64,000 nucleotides of DNA from GCA-2718815 sp963578105 (GTDB lineage Bacteria; Planctomycetota; Planctomycetia; Pirellulales; Pirellulaceae): positions 4,044 to 68,043 of the forward strand of contig CAUZBP010000018.1 in the NCBI GenBank assembly GCA_963578105.1. Reading direction: 5' to 3'. Shown here in pieces: positions 28,676 through 37,879 of the stretch. Every line of letters starts with the position of its first letter. Within the stretch, counting starts at the first letter, position 1. The position numbers were made by a program, and so were the translations under genes. The notes under the pieces are model-generated. The model made no database searches, had not been told where the DNA came from, and saw only the letters and a list, made by a program, of their open reading frames with translations.

Positions 28676-31516
28676 CTAACTGCGGCCATTCAAGAGTGAC
28701 GCTAAGAACTGTCCCGTATGACTTTTGGTGTCCGCCGCAACTTCTTCGGGCGTGCCTTCCGCCACGACATGTCCTCCACCTGCCCCGCCTTCGGGTCCAA
28801 GATCAATCAGCCAGTCGGCAGACTTGATAACGTCGAGATTGTGTTCGATCACGATCACAGTATTTCCTTTGTCGACAAGTTGGTTGAGTACGTGAAGGAG
28901 TTTTTTGATATCTTCGAAATGCAAGCCGGTCGTGGGCTCATCCAGAAGATAAAGAGTGTTTCCAGTTTCAACTCGCGACAGTTGAGTGGCCAGTTTGATT
29001 CTTTGTGCCTCGCCTCCCGAAAGAGTGGTTGACGGCTGGCCCAGCGGTAAGTATCCCAGTCCGATGTCATAAAGGCTCTGTAGAACTCGATGAATCGCGG
29101 GATGATTTTCAAAATATTCAACTGCTTCCTCGATTCGTAGTTCCAGCACCTCAGCAATCGATTTTCCCCGGTAGCGAATCTGTAGCGTCTGCCGATTGAA
29201 TCGTGCTCCTCCGCAGGTTGCACAGGAAACAAACAGATCGGGCAAAAAATTCATCTCGATCTTTTGCAACCCGTGTCCTTGGCAATCTTCGCAGCGTCCT
29301 CCCTTGAGATTGAAGCTAAATCTCCCCATGGAGTATCCTCGCTGCCGTGCTTCACGTGTCCCTTTGAACACTTTGCGGATCTCGTCGAAGATACCCGTAT
29401 AGGTGATGGGGGAACTTCTCGGAGTTCGACCAATGGGTGACTGGTCGATCGCCACCAGTTTGTCGATCTGGCTGACCCCACGGAGGCTTTCATGGGGTCC
29501 CGGCCGAACCGTTGTCGTACCCAAACGACGAGAAATCGCAGGTGCCAAGGTTTCATTCAAGAGGGAACTTTTCCCCGACCCACTGACACCCGTCAGGCAC
29601 ACCAACACACCCAACGGGAAACGGACGTCCACACCTTGTAAATTGTGAGTCCTTGCCTTCGAGATCAGGAGCGATCGGGTTCGAGTCACTCGTCGTCGTT
29701 GTTTCGGGATCGGGATTTGTTCCAAGCCGGCAAGGTATCGTCCCGTGAGGGATTGCGGATCCGCAGCCACTTCGGCCGGTTTGCCGATTGACATGACCCG
29801 CCCCCCAGCGCTGCCTGCGGACGGTCCGATGTCAATCAGGAAATCAGCCGCACGCATTACGGCCTCGTCGTGCTCTACGACCAACACGGTGTTGCCCTGC
29901 TGTTGTAGTTTTCGAAGTGATTGAATCAGGCGGCGGTTGTCACGTGGATGTAGACCAATCGATGGCTCGTCCAGAATGTAGCAGACACCCACCAGCCCAG
30001 ATCCGATGCTGGTTGCCAATCGCACTCGCTGCATTTCTCCACCGCTCAATGTGTCGGCCGATCGACCAAGGGCAAGATAGGGCACTCCCACCTCTTCCAG
30101 AAACTGCAGTCGTTGGGTGATTTCTGCGACCAGGGGTCCTGCGATTTTCAGTTCCTGGGGACAAAACGATAGGTTTTCGAAAAAAGATCTTCCGTCACGG
30201 ATCGAAAGATTGTTGATCTCGTCAATTCCCTTACCGCCCAGTTTGACAGCCCTTGCCTCGCCACGCAGTCGCGTCCCTTGGCAGGCACTGCAAGTCAGTT
30301 TTAGCCGGAAGGACTCGAGTCGCTGCCGCTGCTTTTCCCGTGTTGTGGTGACCAGTTCTTTTTCTAACTGAATCAGGATCCCGATGAATTCATCGTTGTC
30401 GCCATGTAAAAGTTGTTCAAAAACTGGATCGTCAACGTTTGCCCAGTTCGTGTTCCAATCCAAACCGTGTTTTTCCAGAAATCCATGCAGCCAGTTCTGT
30501 CGCTTCTTTGTCTGTGCGGTCGATGCTCCTTTCCAGGGTGCGATGGCATCCTGGGCGAGTGAAAGATTGCGATTGGGAAATACCATGTCCGGATCGAATG
30601 CGACTCGGTTTCCCAGGCCTTCACAAACCGGGCACGCACCTTGAGGGCTGTTGAAGCTGAAGCTTCGTGGCTCGATGGACTCGTAACTGATCTCGCAAGT
30701 CGGACATGCATAACGAGTACTAAACAAACGTTCCTCCCACACGACGTCCACGGACTTGGGGTCCTGCTGGGGCTGAAGGTAACATGCTACCATCGTGCCG
30801 GAGCCATGCTTAACGGCCATCTGGATTGACTCAGCCAATCGTCCTTCAATCCCCGGCCGAATGATAATGCGGTCGATAATGGCGTCGATGCTGTGTTGTT
30901 TCCTGGCTGAGATGTCAGGAAGGTTGTCGATGTCATAAACGTGGCCATCGACACGCGCTCGCACAAACCCTGCTTTGCGGATCTCGGCAAAACAATCCTC
31001 ATGCTTTCCGCGCCGTTGGCGAACGATTGGCGCGATCACCATTGTTTTGGTGCCTTCTGGAAACTGCATCAGCGTTTCCGAAATCTGTTGTTCCGTTTGC
31101 TGATGAATCGGCCCTCCGCATTGATGGCAGTGAACAATGCCCAGTCGAGCCATTAAGAGACGCAGATAGTCATAGATTTCTGTGGCCGTTGCCACGGTAC
31201 TACGTGGATTCTGATTGCCCGGACGTTGATCAATGCAGAGGGTGGGCTGAAGACCTGCGATCTCGTCGACATTCGGTCGTTCGAGTTGATCGAAAAACTG
31301 CCTGGAGTAAACCGAAAGGCTTTCGATATACTGCCGTTGGCCTTCGGCGTACAAAGTATCGAATGCCAGCGAACTTTTTCCTGAACCACTCAACCCTGTA
31401 AAAACCACCAGTTTGTTGCGAGGGATATCGATGTCGATATTCTGGAGGTTGTGGACGCGTGCCCCTCGTATACGGATGAGTTCCGATTTTTGTTTCTCGA
31501 ACACCACCGTGGACAT
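28676..31516 (-). CDS. uvrA: UvrA, excinuclease ABC subunit A
   Basis: 946 aa from the ATG at 31516, the standard UvrA length; an in-frame TTG at 31552 would add 12 residues. Two ABC modules are visible: Walker A GLSGSGKSSLAFDTLYAEG and GVSGSGKSSLLNETLAP, and signature/Walker B pairs LSGGEMQRVRLA with ILDEPSIGLHPRD, and LSGGEAQRIKLA with LLDEPTTGLHFED. Zinc-finger cysteines are present (CPTCEISYES with CPVCEGLG, and CEDCQGHG with CATCGGARF). UvrA scans DNA for bulky lesions and loads UvrB in nucleotide excision repair. It is divergent from the dGTPase gene. Confidence 0.97.
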   Translation of the reverse strand: MSTVVFEKQKSELIRIRGARVHNLQNIDIDIPRNKLVVFTGLSGSGKSSLAFDTLYAEGQRQYIESLSVYSRQFFDQLERPNVDEIAGLQPTLCIDQRPGNQNPRSTVATATEIYDYLRLLMARLGIVHCHQCGGPIHQQTEQQISETLMQFPEGTKTMVIAPIVRQRRGKHEDCFAEIRKAGFVRARVDGHVYDIDNLPDISARKQHSIDAIIDRIIIRPGIEGRLAESIQMAVKHGSGTMVACYLQPQQDPKSVDVVWEERLFSTRYACPTCEISYESIEPRSFSFNSPQGACPVCEGLGNRVAFDPDMVFPNRNLSLAQDAIAPWKGASTAQTKKRQNWLHGFLEKHGLDWNTNWANVDDPVFEQLLHGDNDEFIGILIQLEKELVTTTREKQRQRLESFRLKLTCSACQGTRLRGEARAVKLGGKGIDEINNLSIRDGRSFFENLSFCPQELKIAGPLVAEITQRLQFLEEVGVPYLALGRSADTLSGGEMQRVRLATSIGSGLVGVCYILDEPSIGLHPRDNRRLIQSLRKLQQQGNTVLVVEHDEAVMRAADFLIDIGPSAGSAGGRVMSIGKPAEVAADPQSLTGRYLAGLEQIPIPKQRRRVTRTRSLLISKARTHNLQGVDVRFPLGVLVCLTGVSGSGKSSLLNETLAPAISRRLGTTTVRPGPHESLRGVSQIDKLVAIDQSPIGRTPRSSPITYTGIFDEIRKVFKGTREARQRGYSMGRFSFNLKGGRCEDCQGHGLQKIEMNFLPDLFVSCATCGGARFNRQTLQIRYRGKSIAEVLELRIEEAVEYFENHPAIHRVLQSLYDIGLGYLPLGQPSTTLSGGEAQRIKLATQLSRVETGNTLYLLDEPTTGLHFEDIKKLLHVLNQLVDKGNTVIVIEHNLDVIKSADWLIDLGPEGGAGGGHVVAEGTPEEVAADTKSHTGQFLASLLNGRS

Positions 31517-31790
31517 GTTCTGCGTTCTAGCAAAGGAGTTGGTTCTCGGCAAGTCGCAACATTGGAGGCCTCCGGACAGCAGGCAGCGTCAGGCACCTCT
31601 GGTTTCAGCCCGCCGTATCTTCGATTAAGCTCATTGGCAGCGAGTTGCCACAATAGACGGGTGCCTCGCGGCTGCCCTGAGACGAGGATCGCGGATAGAT
31701 TCGTCGATCCAGCAGGCCTGGAAAGCCTAGTTTGGGAGGTTCCGGGGACCGTTCCAGTAACCACCTGCCACGCATGATTGTTTCTCTCCG

Positions 31791-32933
31791 ATGAATTTTT
31801 TTCAGACAACGGCTGAGCGTGAACAAATCTTGCTCGCTTCGTATGCGATGCACAGTGCAAAATCTACGGGTCGCGAGTATCCGGAGAGCGAACACCTCTA
31901 TCGAGGTCCTTATCAACGTGATCGCGACCGCGTACTGCATAGCGCGGCCTATCGTCGATTGGCAGATAAAACTCAGGTGTTCACAGGACACATGGGGGAC
32001 TACCATCGGACCCGGCTCACTCACACGCTGGAAGTTGCCTCCATCGCTCGCACCATTGGACGTGCTTTACGGTTGAACGAGGATCTGATAGAAGCCCTGG
32101 CACTCCTGCACGACATCGGGCATCCTCCCTTTGGTCATGCTGGAGAAGATGCCCTGGATGAATGCTTGAGCGGTGAGGGTGGATTCTCGCACAACGCCTA
32201 CGCCTTGTGCCTTATTCGGGAACTGGAAATCCGTTACGCCGATTTTCCCGGACTGAACCTGACACGTGAAGTGTTGGCCGGACAACTAGCGAGGGCTCAA
32301 AAGCAGACCGGACCCAGCCCAATTCTTGAAGTTCAGGTTGTCGACTTGGCTGATAGTATCACTTATGATTCCCATGATGCTGATGACGCTATGGAGTTGG
32401 GGCTAGTCACGTTGCACGAACTGAGGGAAACGTGTCTCGTGGCGGAGGTGGTCGACCGAGTTCTGGAGCGAAATGACGGCTTACAAGGCCGGATGCTGCG
32501 AAAAAGCGTCGTTCACGAACTGATTGATTGGCAGGTCGGCGATGTCCTGGATCACTGTGGTACCTGGTTGCGGGAGCACAGGCCCGCTAGTGCAGCAGCC
32601 GTGCATGCTGCTGGTTTCCACTTAGGGGTTGGGAGTGCATTGGAAGAAAAAAAGGGGGAGCTTGAAGCGTTTCTTCACGAACAAGTCTATCGCCACGAAA
32701 AACTGATCCAACAGCGGAAGCAGGCTCAGAATCAACTGAGAGAAATGTTTCTGGGATTTCAGCGGAATCCGCATTGGTTGCCGAAGAGATTTCAACAAAG
32801 AGCCGATCAAATAGGGCTGAAGCGGAGCGTTGCTGATTATATTGCTGGTATGACCGATCGGTATTGTCAGCAACAGTATCAACGGCTGTTTGCCTCAAAT
32901 GCGGGGGGCAGCTCGGTCGAAACCGTGTGTTAG
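31791..32933 (+). CDS. dgt: dGTPase-like HD-domain triphosphohydrolase
   Basis: 380 aa. The dNTP triphosphohydrolase N-terminus is recognisable (GPYQRDRDRVLHSAAYRRLA, then KTQVFTGHMGDYHRTRLTHT). Metal ligands of the HD domain are visible: His78 in RLTHTLEV, the His107-Asp108 pair in LLHDIGHPPFGHAGED, and a downstream Asp in LADSITYDSHDADDA. Such enzymes cleave dGTP or other dNTPs to the nucleoside and triphosphate, controlling pool size. The length fits the short class. The PIN-TRAM gene starts 12 bases after the stop, so they are probably cotranscribed. Confidence 0.92.
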   Translation: MNFFQTTAEREQILLASYAMHSAKSTGREYPESEHLYRGPYQRDRDRVLHSAAYRRLADKTQVFTGHMGDYHRTRLTHTLEVASIARTIGRALRLNEDLIEALALLHDIGHPPFGHAGEDALDECLSGEGGFSHNAYALCLIRELEIRYADFPGLNLTREVLAGQLARAQKQTGPSPILEVQVVDLADSITYDSHDADDAMELGLVTLHELRETCLVAEVVDRVLERNDGLQGRMLRKSVVHELIDWQVGDVLDHCGTWLREHRPASAAAVHAAGFHLGVGSALEEKKGELEAFLHEQVYRHEKLIQQRKQAQNQLREMFLGFQRNPHWLPKRFQQRADQIGLKRSVADYIAGMTDRYCQQQYQRLFASNAGGSSVETVC

Positions 32934-32945
32934 AATAGACATATC

Positions 32946-33983
32946 ATGACACTTCTCCTACTTCGTTGCGCGTTTTTTCTGGCAGCCGTCGGCGCGGCAG
33001 TTTCGTTCATCAGTTCCGAAATGCCCGCCACCGATAACTCCTGGCTGCCCGGCACCTTTGTCGCGGGTGTTGCGCTGCTGGCTGCCCTGGTGATTGCCGT
33101 TGATATGCTGGTGACGACCAAACGCATTGACACCATCTCGACCGTCTATTTCGGCACCCTGGTGGGATTCTTTCTTACGTACATTGTTGGCATCGCGCTT
33201 ACGCCACTGTTGGAACAGACTGAAGTGCTGACTCGCTACCAAGACGCCATCCGAGTCAGTATTGGGATCACACTTTGCTACACCTGCATCAGCTTGCTAA
33301 TGCAAACTAAGGATGATTTTCGTTTTATCATTCCCTACATTGAATTCGCCAAGGAAGTGAAAGGGTTGAAGCCCTTCATCTTGGACACAAGTGTTATTAT
33401 TGACGGCCGCATCGCCGACGTCGTGGAAACGCAATTTACCGACAATCAAATCCTCATCCCCCGATTTGTCCTTGCCGAGCTACAAGGCATCGCTGATAGC
33501 AGTGACAAGCTGCGGCGCAGCCGGGGCAGGAGGGGCCTGGATATCCTCAATCGACTGAGAACGAACAAGGCAATTGATTTACACATTCACGAACATGAAT
33601 TACGTGAAATGGCAAACCTGCCCGTTGACATGAAACTCGTGATTCTGGCCCGGCACATGAACGGTAAGGTGGTGACAGGCGACTACAATCTGAATAAAGT
33701 TGCCCGTCTGAATAACGTGGAGGTCATCAATCTCAACGATCTGGCGAACTCGTTGAAGCCGGTGTTCTTACCGGGGGAGCAGGTGGAAGTGCGGATCGTC
33801 AAAGCGGGAGAAGAGTCTGGCCAAGGAGTTGGCTACCTGGATGACGGGACCATGATTGTTGTCGAAGGAGGACGAGAACATGTCAACAAGAAGGTTCGGA
33901 TTTCGGTCACGAGCGTTCTACAAACCAGCGCTGGACGCATGGTGTTCGGCCGATTTGATGCGACTGCGAGTGTTGCGGATTAA
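32946..33983 (+). CDS. Membrane PIN-TRAM domain protein (YacL-like)
   Basis: 345 aa. Four hydrophobic helices fill residues 1-120, then a PIN nuclease domain begins at about 142 (KPFILDTSVIIDGRIADVVE). Acidic residues expected in the PIN site are Asp147, Asp153, Glu178, Asp229 and Asp246 (VTGDYNLNKVA). A TRAM-type beta barrel follows from about residue 275 (GEQVEVRIVKAGEESGQGVG). The arrangement matches the widespread YacL family, putative membrane-bound RNases. It follows the dGTPase gene closely. Nuclease activity is inferred from the conserved acidic set. Confidence 0.92.
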   Translation: MTLLLLRCAFFLAAVGAAVSFISSEMPATDNSWLPGTFVAGVALLAALVIAVDMLVTTKRIDTISTVYFGTLVGFFLTYIVGIALTPLLEQTEVLTRYQDAIRVSIGITLCYTCISLLMQTKDDFRFIIPYIEFAKEVKGLKPFILDTSVIIDGRIADVVETQFTDNQILIPRFVLAELQGIADSSDKLRRSRGRRGLDILNRLRTNKAIDLHIHEHELREMANLPVDMKLVILARHMNGKVVTGDYNLNKVARLNNVEVINLNDLANSLKPVFLPGEQVEVRIVKAGEESGQGVGYLDDGTMIVVEGGREHVNKKVRISVTSVLQTSAGRMVFGRFDATASVAD

Positions 33984-34148
33984 GTCTGGATGGCTCGTGG
34001 CACTTTTCCCGGCGCCGGCGTCTGCGTTTTTTCCCTTCCTGCGCCAGCCAAACTTCGTGTAAGTTGTTTGCCCTGGTTCCGATCCGGCCTTTGTCGCTTC
34101 TGAAGATTGCATTCGGGCAGTGCGAGTGTCGAAGTTTGTCGATGGGCC

Positions 34149-34331
34149 TTATTCAGACTGGGACCACACCCTGGCTTCGCCGTTTTCTTCGATCTCAACG
34201 TAAATCACGTTTGGCCGGCAGCAAACGGGGCAATCTTCTACATATTTTTGCCGAGCTCCTGCCGACAGATCGAGAGGCACCACGATTTCTTCACCGCAGG
34301 CAGGGCAGATATAGGATCCATCGTTTTGCAT
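34149..34331 (-). CDS. CPXCG-motif cysteine-rich small protein
   Basis: 60 aa from the ATG at 34331 (a longer open frame up to 34406 overlaps the neighbour's start). Two cysteine pairs, YICPACGEEIVVPLD and VEDCPVCCRPNVIYVEIEEN, match the small CPXCG (Cys_rich_CPXG) family, presumed zinc-binding with a rubredoxin-like knuckle. Function in the family is unknown; members are common in proteobacteria and planctomycetes. Divergent from the F420/NADP reductase-like gene with about 80 bases between. Confidence 0.85.
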   Translation of the reverse strand: MQNDGSYICPACGEEIVVPLDLSAGARQKYVEDCPVCCRPNVIYVEIEENGEARVWSQSE

Positions 34332-34411
34332 AAGGGCAATTCTAAGCGGACATGGCGACAGGTAGAATGACCCCTGACCTCTCAAGAAAAGAATCGGTAG
34401 GAGCAATGAAT

Positions 34412-35041
34412 ATGGATGTTGCGATCATTGGTGCCGGGAGGGTCGGCACCACCCTGGGCTCCGCTTGGAAGTTGCAGGGACATCGGATCTTATTTGGCGT
34501 CAGAAATCCGCAAGACAGTAAATCAAGCAAGCTTGTCGCGGACGGATTCAACGTTGGTATTGCAGAAGAGGTAACTTCGCAGGCAGACGTAGTGACGCTG
34601 GCGACACCGTGGCGCGCGACAAAAAATGCCATCCAGTCGGCAGGAGACCTATCGGGAAAGGTGGTCATCGATTGTACGAATCCTTTGAAGGGCAGCCTGG
34701 CAGGCCTGGATGTTCCCCAGAATACGTCCGGTGCGCAGCAGATCGCCGAATGGGCTCGAGGCGCTCGGGTTTACAAGGCATTCAATCAGACGGGAACCGA
34801 GAATATGGTCGCGCCGGTTTTCGGGTCGCAGCGTGCTGTGATGTTTGTTTGTGGCGATGAGCCTGGCGGCAAAGAGATTGTGATGCAGTTGGTGTCAGAT
34901 GTCGGTTTTGAGGCGGTGGATGCAGGAGGACTCGAGTCAGCCCGGAAGCTGGAAGAGTTGGCTTTGTTGTGGATTTACCTGGGTGCGAATCATCCAGACC
35001 TACGCCGGCAGTTCGCTTTCTCTATTCTGCGACGACGGTAA
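34412..35041 (+). CDS. NADPH-dependent F420 reductase-like oxidoreductase
   Basis: 209 aa from the ATG at 34412, which lies 7 bases after GTAGGAGC; the ATG at 34406 is also possible but sits too close to that site. A Rossmann fold opens directly (MDVAIIGAGRVGTTLGSAW, GxGxxG) followed by LFGVRNPQDSK, where Arg and Asn suit NADP phosphate binding. Further family marks are VTLATPWRATKNAIQ, VVIDCTNPLKG and VYKAFNQTGTENM. The fold is shared by F420:NADP oxidoreductases and related dinucleotide-binding reductases. No F420 biosynthesis gene is in the window, so the real cofactor is uncertain. Confidence 0.82.
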   Translation: MDVAIIGAGRVGTTLGSAWKLQGHRILFGVRNPQDSKSSKLVADGFNVGIAEEVTSQADVVTLATPWRATKNAIQSAGDLSGKVVIDCTNPLKGSLAGLDVPQNTSGAQQIAEWARGARVYKAFNQTGTENMVAPVFGSQRAVMFVCGDEPGGKEIVMQLVSDVGFEAVDAGGLESARKLEELALLWIYLGANHPDLRRQFAFSILRRR

Positions 35042-35072
35042 TAGTTAATTGCAAACCTGTTCTTAAAGTTTC

Positions 35073-35154
35073 AAGCCCGTTGCCGGAGCGTGTCACTTGC
35101 TTGGCTACCTGTGTGCCATGTCTTCGGGAGGGGACCTTCCGAACCAACGGGCTT
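35073..35154 (+). ncRNA. Candidate structured RNA closed by a 10-bp stem
   Basis: AAGCCCGTTG (35073-35082) and CAACGGGCTT (35145-35154) are a perfect 10-bp inverted repeat. Inside lies a second hairpin, CGGGAGG-gga-CCTTCCG (35125-35141, one G-T pair), and a weaker GGC...GCC pairing. An A/T-rich stretch with TTGTTTTT follows at about 35162-35170. It sits in the gap between the F420-reductase-like gene and tRNA-Arg. It could be a small RNA or a structured 3' end/terminator of the upstream gene. It matches no RNA family I can name; I checked tRNA and SRP RNA patterns and neither fits. Confidence 0.35.
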
Positions 35155-35295
35155 TAGCATAAATTGTTTTTAACGAGTGGGCTGAGCGCGGATGGGAAGC
35201 AAGCGACAGCAGAGAGAAGCATCCGGAGCAACCCATTTTTTCTCCGGTCCCCTTACCCGCTCCACGATCGGTAAATCAGGTTGTATTTCACAGAT

Positions 35296-35369
35296 GTCTC
35301 CGTAGCTCAATTGGATAGAGCGTCGGCCTCCGAAGCCGAAGGTTGCAGGTTCGAATCCTGCCGGGGATA
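35296..35369 (+). tRNA. tRNA-Arg (anticodon CCG)
   Basis: A 74-base cloverleaf folds cleanly: acceptor GTCTCCG pairs with CGGGGAT (two G-T wobbles), D arm GCTC/GAGC, anticodon arm TCGGC-CTCCGAA-GCCGA with anticodon CCG, a five-base variable loop, and T arm GCAGG-TTCGAAT-CCTGC, with discriminator A. The CCA end is not encoded. Reads CGG codons. Confidence 0.96.
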
Positions 35370-35493
35370 CTTGCCCTGTTATGCTGGTTCGGGCGCATGG
35401 GGGCCGGTTGTGATGGCAGCGCGTTTCGCGGAGTGTCGCAACAGTCTCTAGCGGACTGCGGCCACACCTGCCGCAATGCTGGAAAAGGCGCAC

Positions 35494-35529
35494 AAAAAAC
35501 GGCCACCCTGACAGATGCAGGGTGGCCGT
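35494..35529 (-). terminator. Rho-independent terminator
   Basis: A perfect 12-bp stem, ACGGCCACCCTG (35499-35510) and CAGGGTGGCCGT (35518-35529), with a 7-base loop. On the minus strand the stem is followed directly by a run of six T (A-run at 35494-35499 on the plus strand). It ends transcription of the small membrane protein gene whose stop is at 35562. Confidence 0.93.
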
Positions 35530-35561
35530 TGCAGCTTACCTTCCGGTGTGAAACTGGTTCG

Positions 35562-35813
35562 CTAGATGTCGTTCTTCTTGTTGAAGATGTAAAGGATCAA
35601 GCCCAACGCGACCAAACCGACAACACCTTCGTTTCCGAGTGCTGAGATCAATCCTGTGATTCGCGATACGACACCAGCTGACCCGCCTAAAAATGGTACG
35701 GTGTCACCGAATAAAATCGCGGCAACAATGCTTAGGGCGACCAGCAACACGCCGATTTCCGTTAACGCTCGTACCCAATGTTTCGTGACTTCAATAAGAG
35801 TTGCGCTGTTCAT
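35562..35813 (-). CDS. Small two-helix membrane protein, unknown function
   Basis: 83 aa. Preceded by a strong ribosome binding site (GGGAGAAGGGACTC before ATG) and followed by an intrinsic terminator, so it is a genuine, probably well-expressed single gene. Two transmembrane helices are visible, about residues 20-38 (GVLLVALSIVAAILFG) and 62-77 (EGVVGLVALGLILYIF), with a Gly-rich linker between and a basic C-terminus (NKKNDI). I do not recognise the family. Confidence 0.75.
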   Translation of the reverse strand: MNSATLIEVTKHWVRALTEIGVLLVALSIVAAILFGDTVPFLGGSAGVVSRITGLISALGNEGVVGLVALGLILYIFNKKNDI

Positions 35814-36234
35814 GAGTCCCTTCTCCCTTAGATCAAAATGGTTCCCCGGACTTTCTTTTTTCTGCCCACTTTCGACCTGAATTACATCCTTGTAATTCGT
35901 CCAGGAATCGGGTTTCTTTACTAGTAATATCGACGTCGTCGGATCGCACTCTTCAACTGTTTTGAGTTCATGCGCACCTACAGACTATCCCGGTTCCACA
36001 GATTAACGACGATTTTGATCTATTGGGGAAATTCAGCCTCATAATGGCCACCGATGAGATATCTCCTATCGACATTCCTTCAATTTCGAAGCCGTGGTCT
36101 GAACTCGGAAATTTCGAGAGGCATGCTGGGATTGCTGCTAGCTGCCCGATGAATTGCCGGCTGTCGGTTTGCTGTGCGCAAACGAGAAGTCATCTTTGGC
36201 ATGTGTCGCACAACCGGTGACGGTAAAATTCCAG
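35814..36234. other. Intergenic region, no gene seen
   Basis: About 421 bases between the small membrane protein and the FGE-like gene. It must contain the promoter for the membrane protein gene (transcribed leftwards). One 65-codon open frame at 36023 lacks a ribosome binding site and resembles nothing known. Confidence 0.5.
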
Positions 36235-37278
36235 CTACGGATTCTCCGAAGAATAATGAAACCTAACGGAGGCGTCAGGATCGGAAACGACGACCCGAAA
36301 GCCCGTATGGCTGCCACGATAATGAGGCGGCCCCCGGCCGCGAAAGGCACTCTGGCAACCTTTAGGATAGTTGTGCCAGGAGGCTCCCCGCACCACACGA
36401 AGGCCCTGTTTGGTGGCCCTGATCCAGGCGCTTCCATCTGAGGGAGCACCATCGTAGTTGTCCCGCCAGACGTCTTCACACCACTCCCAAACATTGCCGA
36501 TCATATCGTGCAGGCCGAATGGATTGGGGAGAAAATGACCCACCGGTGCCGCCACGGCGTATCCGTCGCTGGCCTCTTGCAAAGCGAAGTCCCACCCCCA
36601 GAGCGTGTGCGCCGTCCGGTCGGCCAGATTGGCCACGCGGCCTGCCTCGTCCATCCGGTCACCCCACCAGTTGATTGTCGTCGTGCCGGCCCGGCAGGCA
36701 TACTCCCACTCGGACTCTGTCGGCAAGCGCGCAATTCGCCCCGTTCGCTCACTCAGCCAGCGACAAAATGCCTGGGCATCATCCCAGGAAACTCGAACCA
36801 CCGGGAACCTGTCATCATTCAAATCCTGGCCTTTATATTTTCTGGAGTCGTGATCCGGTCGGAAGCAGCGATACTGCCCGTTGGTCACTTCGTACTTGCC
36901 CAGGTAAATGGCGTGGTCCAAGCGAACGAGATGGTGGGGCATCTGGTCACTGAACCATTTTTCCCGAGCGCCGTATCTCTGTGTGAACCTCGCAAGCTGC
37001 GCCTGCTTGAGTTCCAGTGCGGCCTTGGTCACGTCGGAGGACCGGCTCCCCATGATGAACTCGCCCGGCGAGATACGGGCCAGCTTCATCGAGATCTCAC
37101 CACCAAGGTCTAGCGTGGTTGGGTCGTGCCGGGCAGGCGACTGTTTCTCCTGGGCGAGAACCACCGGGTTCGTGTTGTTCAATCCTGCAGTGACGGCGTC
37201 AACCGCCAACAAGTTTCCCGGCAGATGGCAACCAATTAAGCCCAGTAGGACGCTTGCCCATCGATAACGGACGTTCAT
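36235..37278 (-). CDS. FGE-sulfatase (SUMF1-like) domain protein, probably non-catalytic
   Basis: 347 aa from the ATG at 37278, preceded by GAAGGACACGCAA; a TTG at 37293 is in frame but that Shine-Dalgarno sits over it. An N-terminal signal peptide (ASVLLGLIGCHLPGNLLA) exports it. The formylglycine-generating-enzyme fold is clear: ISPGEFIMGSRSSD, KYEVTNGQYRCF, PVVRVSWDDAQAFCRWLSER, RLPTESEWEYACRAG, NPFGLHDMIGNVWEWCEDVW and RVVRGASWHNYPKGCQSAFR. True FGEs carry two copper-binding cysteines near this last segment; here the first is replaced by His and only one Cys remains. It may therefore be a binding or structural paralogue rather than a maturase. The sulfatase gene 2 kb away is on the same strand. 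Confidence 0.85.
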   Translation of the reverse strand: MNVRYRWASVLLGLIGCHLPGNLLAVDAVTAGLNNTNPVVLAQEKQSPARHDPTTLDLGGEISMKLARISPGEFIMGSRSSDVTKAALELKQAQLARFTQRYGAREKWFSDQMPHHLVRLDHAIYLGKYEVTNGQYRCFRPDHDSRKYKGQDLNDDRFPVVRVSWDDAQAFCRWLSERTGRIARLPTESEWEYACRAGTTTINWWGDRMDEAGRVANLADRTAHTLWGWDFALQEASDGYAVAAPVGHFLPNPFGLHDMIGNVWEWCEDVWRDNYDGAPSDGSAWIRATKQGLRVVRGASWHNYPKGCQSAFRGRGPPHYRGSHTGFRVVVSDPDASVRFHYSSENP

Positions 37279-37879
37279 TTGCGTGTCCTTCAAACGTAAT
37301 GCACGTAAATTTCAAACGATCAACCACGAAAGGCACGAGAAGAGACGAAAGCCGAGTTGATTTTCTGCATCGTCCCGTCCGCTTCAATCCTCCTCAGTGT
37401 CAACACTCGCACCATCGGGATGATAATGTTGATCCGGGTCAAGTAGAGGGATGCGGACGGATCTGATCAGAGGCCTCTCAATTTTCTCTTGAAGCATGTT
37501 AAAAGATTTTAAGCCATCGACGCGTGGAATTCCATTCTCTTGCCAGACAAATCTTACGCTGTGCGGGCAATTCGGTTCGCCTTTCTTCCGGGCACGCATT
37601 GAACTCTTCACGCGGACCAGAGGTCCTGGAAATGACAGACCTCGCCAGTGGCGTGGAAAGCAGCCAGATCTGGCTGATGGGTAGAAAGACAAGAACTTCG
37701 GTAGGCGGTAGGCACCGGGGAATTACAGCTTGTTAGAATGAGTTGCCTTGCAAACTCGAAGCCGTGTTCGACACAGTGCAAATGGGAAATCCAGGATCAG
37801 GTTTTCCGCTCAAATGATTCCCGGTTGTTTCAGAAATATTCGGGGGTTTCTCAGAGCGGGTGATTGTAGGAGAGGAATC
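37279..37879. other. Intergenic region with a doubtful small frame
   Basis: About 601 bases between divergent genes. A 102-codon frame on the minus strand (37384-37692) has a protein-like acidic tail (LLDPDQHYHPDGASVDTEED) but no start signal and no known relative; it could be a gene remnant. GGAGAGGA at 37869-37876 is the ribosome binding site of the sialidase-like gene. Confidence 0.4.

Noticed and set aside
35073..35154. Second tRNA or SRP RNA beside tRNA-Arg
   Set aside because: No T-arm or D-arm consensus and no SRP tetraloop core; the closed stem does not match either fold.
37384..37692. 102-codon minus-strand frame as a gene
   Set aside because: No start signal and no relative known; kept only as a possible remnant in the intergenic entry.
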